Shown here: positions 7,208 through 11,267 of the stretch, piece after piece
Position numbering within the stretch: the first letter of the stretch is position 1
Layout of the letters: each line of letters opens with the position of its first letter
Origin: Ureaplasma sp.
GTDB taxonomy: Bacteria > Bacillota_I > Bacilli_A > Mycoplasmatales > Mycoplasmoidaceae
DNA length: 11,267 nt
NCBI GenBank assembly: GCA_020024695.1
Contig: JAHHTK010000018.1
Span: 1 to 11,267 of the forward strand
Reading direction: 5' to 3'
The notes under the pieces: generated by a model
What the model saw: the letters and a program-made list of their open reading frames with translations, nothing else
Databases searched by the model: none
What the model was told of the DNA's origin: nothing
Position numbers and translations under genes: made by a program

Positions 7208-7969
7208 ATGAAAAATATCCATGAAAACCATTTATTTTCACAATTTAAAACTCGTACCAGTGTCCGAGATTTTCAAAATACTACTTTTAGTGCTCAATTT
7301 CTTGATCAATTAAAAGAAGTTATTAATTGTGCTCCAACTGCTTTAAATGGTCATGATTTTAGTGCAATTATGGTGACTGATAAGGTTTTAAAACAACAGT
7401 TGGCATCTTTAAATAAGTTTGAAAAACAAATTGCTGATTGTGGGGTCTTTATTGTTTTTTTAATGGATAATTTTGCCCTAGATTATTGTCAATCAGTGAC
7501 TGGTGAAACCCTTGATACTTATTTTAATTATGAGAAGTTTATGTCTAGCATTACTGACGCTACCATTGCGGCCACCATGGTACAAGATTATGCTATCAGT
7601 CAGTCATTGGGAACCTGTTTTATTGGAGCATTACGCTACAACATCACACAAGTCCAAAAGATCTTAAATTTACCTGCCCATATCATCCCTGTTTTAGGCC
7701 TTTGTATTGGTGAAATCGCTACTCAAAACGACATTAAACCAAAATTAAATAAAGTAATGGAAAACACTTATTGTCAAAGTGAACTCACATTAAATATTAA
7801 TAAATATAATGATATTATGAAAGACTATTATCTAACTCGTCATTTAATTGATGATTTCGCTCACCACACGATGAATCATTACCTCAAAACAAATGCTATT
7901 AAAGATAAAAAAGAGTTAGATGCACTAAATCAAATTTTCAAAACTTATTGATTAAAGGAACCTAAATAA
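7208..7969 (+). CDS. NfsA/Frp-like FMN-dependent nitroreductase family protein
   Basis: 253 residues from ATG 7208 (AGGAA about 5 nt upstream) to TAA 7967-7969, read through a Trp TGA at 7949. The nitroreductase fold is shown by the N-terminal FMN-phosphate motif RTSVRDF (R16, S18, R20). APTALNGHDFSAIMV matches the second FMN contact, a helical dimerisation middle carries DATIAATMVQDYAISQSLGT, and GALR and VLGLCIGE follow near the C-terminal third. Length and the GLCIGE motif are closest to NfsA/Frp oxidoreductases, which use NAD(P)H to reduce nitro compounds, quinones or flavins. The physiological substrate is unknown. The stop codon shares its last base with the helicase ATG (TAATG), so the two are translationally coupled. 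That is an unexpected partner for this enzyme. Confidence 0.88.
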
Positions 7970-10900
7970 TGAATAAAGATGAACTTATCCAAAATAAAAT
8001 TCTGGCTGCCTTTCATTTAAATAAAGAACCATGTATTAACATTAAAATTAATAAGAATTTTATTGACTTACGGACCTGGGTTTCAGCTAGTGAATTAGAA
8101 AACTTTATTTTTGATAACAGTATTAAAAATCTTGAAATTAAAGTTAAGGTTAAAAACAAAATTATCCATAACTTACTTTTAAACTGTCATGACTATAGTG
8201 AGTTTGAAACCAAAATCACTACTAAGGGGATGCGAATTGAAAAAAAGACCTTAGATTTAATTAAAAAGAAATGGGGCCAACCAGAACTTGCTAACATCTT
8301 TTTGTCTAGTGCTAATAACAGTTTAGAAGACTTTAATAACTTATCCAAAGAAGCAAAATCAAAATATAAAGAAAATGCTGTTTGAACTTTATTCATCGGA
8401 GCTTATTTCTTAGTTGGTAAACATGATAGTACCGTAATTGCTCCTTTAATCAACATTCCAGTAAAAGTTAGAAAAACAGAAAACAATAGCATTGTCTTAC
8501 AAAAGATTATGGATAGTGCCACTAAGTTTACAATTAATGAAAAACTTAATTATTGAATTAATAAAGAATTAAAGTTATCGATTCCAAGTTCTATTCCTCG
8601 GGATTCAGATTGATTTAACCACTATAAGGTCTGGTTAAAAGACTATGTTAATCCAAGTGATTTTGACAACAAAACCATTACAAAAGCAGTTTTTGACCCT
8701 AGTGAAGTGTTTGAAATTAAACCTGCTGCTGTTTTAGATTTATATGATCCAACTGGTGGAGTAGTCATGCGAGACTACCAAAAGATTTCCAACTCTAATG
8801 TTGATCCTTTTAAAATTATGGATATGTTGGTTGATCGGAGTTCTTTCCAAAAAGAAGTAATTAATAAAGATGATGTTTTAGAAATTAATAAACCCTTAAA
8901 CATTTATCAAAAATATGCAATTGCTTCAGCTTTAAAGACCCCAACATTAATTTATGGGCCTCCAGGCACTGGAAAATCTGAAGTCATTGCGAACTTAATT
9001 GCTAATATTGTGAACCAAAATAAAAACGTTTTAGTTTGTAGTGAAAAAGCTGCAGCTTTAAACGTGATTGAAAAACGGTTAGGTTCTTTAAGTTGTTTAT
9101 CATTATCAGCTTATGACATTAATGATAAACAAAAGTTCTTTGACAAGATTGTTAATATTTATAACCGTATCAATAATGGTGTTACTACGAAAAAGATTGT
9201 AGCCAGCACCCCTGAATATGATAATTTATTAGGATTTTTAATTCAGTCTCGGAAAATCGTTGATGTGGCTAATAAATATGGTGGCATTGAAAATATTGAA
9301 GAGTTATTACGCACAATTGACTTAGTTCATTTTGAAAATTTATGCAAAAACCAATACTTTGAAAAGATCTTAAGTATTGCTTTAAATAACCATCAAGAAG
9401 GGTTAAAAAAACAATTTGATTGGTTATGCCGTTTACGTGATTTTTATAACAACAATGTCTTTTTATTTGGCCAATTAGCAACTAATGATTTTGATAGTTT
9501 TACCAGAAATGATATTAACAAATTCTTGTGCAAATATGAAAAGAAGAAAAAAGATAGCAGTTTAGGAAAGTTCTTAAAATTTAGTCGGAAAGACAACTTC
9601 TTAAAACATGATCCAACGCCAAGTTTAACCCGTAAAAAATGGGAAGATTTTATTGATGGGTTAAGAAGTTTAAATATCATCAAATTAGACTGAAATGAAA
9701 TTGCTTATATTAAAGAATTAAACTGACAAGATTTTAATTCTTTCAATAGTTGTTTAAACTTAAAACACTTCTTTGAAGATTTAAAAAAGAGTGATTACCA
9801 ACAATTAAATTTATTGAATAAACTCTGAACCAACTATGAAAAAACCAAAAAGGGTTTAGCTGAAAACAATGCTGATAAGATTGTTGAAAACTATCTTTTA
9901 AACTTTAAAACGAAATATCAAAAAATGAGTCAGGAAGAACGTTATAAATACAATGAAATGTTTAGTAAGGCTTCACATGAAAACCGTCCTGACATTAATA
10001 AATTTATTCGGGAATATTTTGACTGTTTAAAAAACATCTTCCCAATTTGATGTTTATCACCTATTCAAACATGTTCTACCACCAAATGTGAACCAAACAT
10101 TTTTAACTATGGTATTTTTGATGAAGCTAGTCAAATGTTTGTGGAAAATGCCATTCCATTAGTTTATCGGTGCACTTTAAATACTGTTGCTGGGGATGAT
10201 AAACAATTACAACCAACTTCATTTTTTATGAGTCGAGACTTTGAAAACTTAGCTTATAGTGATGAAGATGATGATTTTGAAGATGATGAAGTTGATTCAT
10301 TATTTGAGCAAGCCAAATCATCCTTGTGAAATACTTATTATTTAAAGAACCACTACCGTTCTGATAATGCTTCGTTAATTGATTTCTCTAATAAATATAT
10401 TTATAGCAATACCTTAAAAACAGCTACTAAGAATGGTTGTTTAAAAACAGGTTTAGAAGTTTATACCTTACCTGAAGGTATCTATGAAAACCGTATCAAT
10501 ACCTATGAAGCAGAAGCGTTAGTAAACCACTTAATTAATAACTATACTAAAAAAGATCACTATTTAAAAAAGACGGTGTTAGTCATTACCTTTAGTGTTT
10601 CTCAAAAAGAATACATTGAAAAGTTATTTAAGAAAATGACCTATAACAAATTGTGATTAACTGATGCTTGAAACTCCGATTTAATTACCTTCAAGAACCT
10701 TGAAAATGTTCAAGGGGATGAAGCTGACATTGTCTATTTATCAGTCTGTTATGCTAAGAATGCTGATGGAGTTTTAAGACAAGCCTTTGGACCTTTATCT
10801 TGCCCAGGGGGTGAAAATCGTTTAAACGTTGCTATCACTAGAGCTAAAGAACATATGAATGTCTTTAAATCTATTGTGGGTAGCGACATCACAAATACCA

Positions 10901-11267
10901 CTAATAAACATACTAAAGTCTTTGGTGAATTTATTAGCTACTGTGATGGAATTGAAGCAAGCATCAAGAATAGCGATTACGTGCCTTTAGACGCTCAATT
11001 AAGTGATAATGATATTGTGAGTGTTAAGGGTCAAATTTATCACTTCTTACAGGATTTAATGACCCTTGACTATTGAAGCCTTATTCCTGATTTTGCTGTT
11101 TCAGAACAAAAGATTCCCTTAGCTTTATTTGATAGTAAAGAAAACAAGGTTCGGTTAGCTATCTTAATTGATGATCAATACAAAAATGGCAACGAACCTG
11201 CAATTACTGAATACGATTTCTATAAGTTCTTAAAAGACCGTGGTTATCCAATCTATATTGTTAACCA
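7969..11267 (+). CDS. DUF4011-type superfamily 1 helicase with C-terminal Vsr/MTES_1575-like domain (3' end outside window)
   Basis: At least 1,099 residues in one uninterrupted frame with about a dozen in-frame TGA (Trp), still open at the window end. The start ATG 7969 overlaps the nitroreductase stop, and AAAGGAA at 7954-7960 is its SD. The N-terminal about 300 residues contain the DUF4011-like segment AVWTLFIGAYFLVGK...IAPLINIPVKV. Helicase motifs in order are Q-motif-like NIYQKYAIASAL (Q314), Walker A GPPGTGKS (330-337), Ia (VLVCSEKAAALNVIEKRL), and Walker B DEAS (718-721). They continue with III GDDKQLQPT (742-750), IV NHYRS (from 794), V VQGDE (914-918) and VI NRLNVAITRAK (R958). A large helical insert separates Ia and II, as is usual for COG1112. 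The C-terminal part (about 1035-1080) follows a Vsr/MTES_1575 nuclease pattern but lacks expected acidic residues. DUF4011-helicase-Vsr proteins are associated with phage defence; a housekeeping DNA/RNA role cannot be excluded. Confidence 0.88.

Noticed and set aside
9269..9683. Two minus-strand open frames inside the helicase
   Set aside because: Low-complexity antisense shadows of a continuous helicase frame.
7969..11076. Helicase region read as a series of broken fragments or a pseudogene
   Set aside because: All interruptions are TGA; with TGA as Trp the frame is intact and every helicase motif falls in it.
1..11267. CRISPR arrays, tRNA/rRNA genes, insertion sequences
   Set aside because: No regularly spaced repeats, cloverleaf-like sequences or transposase-like frames were seen on either strand.

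Overview
The window comes from a low-GC bacterium that reads UGA as tryptophan, so translation table 4 applies. Nearly every gene contains in-frame TGA at plausible Trp sites, including conserved ones: the glycerol kinase Trp at 3453 and the Trp before the resolving Cys of thiol peroxidase at 2776. This, with the AT-rich sequence, tight overlaps and very small intergenic gaps, points to a Mollicute (Mycoplasma/Spiroplasma-like). CGG arginine codons are used freely, which argues against the M. capricolum-type lineages that avoid CGG. Under the standard code most genes here break into fragments; the coordinates below are the read-through versions.

Layout. (1) Positions 1-1914, plus strand: a dense run of overlapping genes. 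It holds the tail of an unrecognised protein, a 93-aa unknown, a HigB/RelE-type (Gp49-like) toxin-like protein, and an alpha/beta hydrolase with a complete Ser-Asp-His triad. (2) 1968-2384: a small four-helix membrane protein followed by an intrinsic terminator. (3) 2506-3006: thiol peroxidase (tpx), also followed by a strong terminator. (4) 3147-5520: glycerol kinase (glpK) with a 280-aa coiled-coil unknown 22 nt downstream, closed by a long terminator hairpin. (5) 5604-5969: a rhodanese-like domain protein that lacks the catalytic Cys, convergent with and overlapping (6) a minus-strand ten-helix transporter of the TDT (TehA/SLAC1/Mae1) type at 5959-7173. (7) 7208 to the window end, plus strand: an NfsA/Frp-like nitroreductase whose stop codon overlaps the start of a very large DUF4011-type superfamily 1 helicase. 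The helicase ends in a Vsr/MTES_1575-like nuclease fold and runs off the window.

How the parts relate. tpx and the nitroreductase are redox and peroxide-handling enzymes, and glpK feeds glycerol into glycolysis or lipid synthesis. The helicase has the domain order of DUF4011-helicase-Vsr proteins associated with anti-phage defence, and its helicase motifs look intact. However, two of the expected acidic nuclease residues appear replaced. The toxin-like gene near the start has no recognisable antitoxin. The most noteworthy regions are the helicase with its degenerate nuclease, and the toxin-containing overlapping cluster. I do not see a clearly new multi-gene system.
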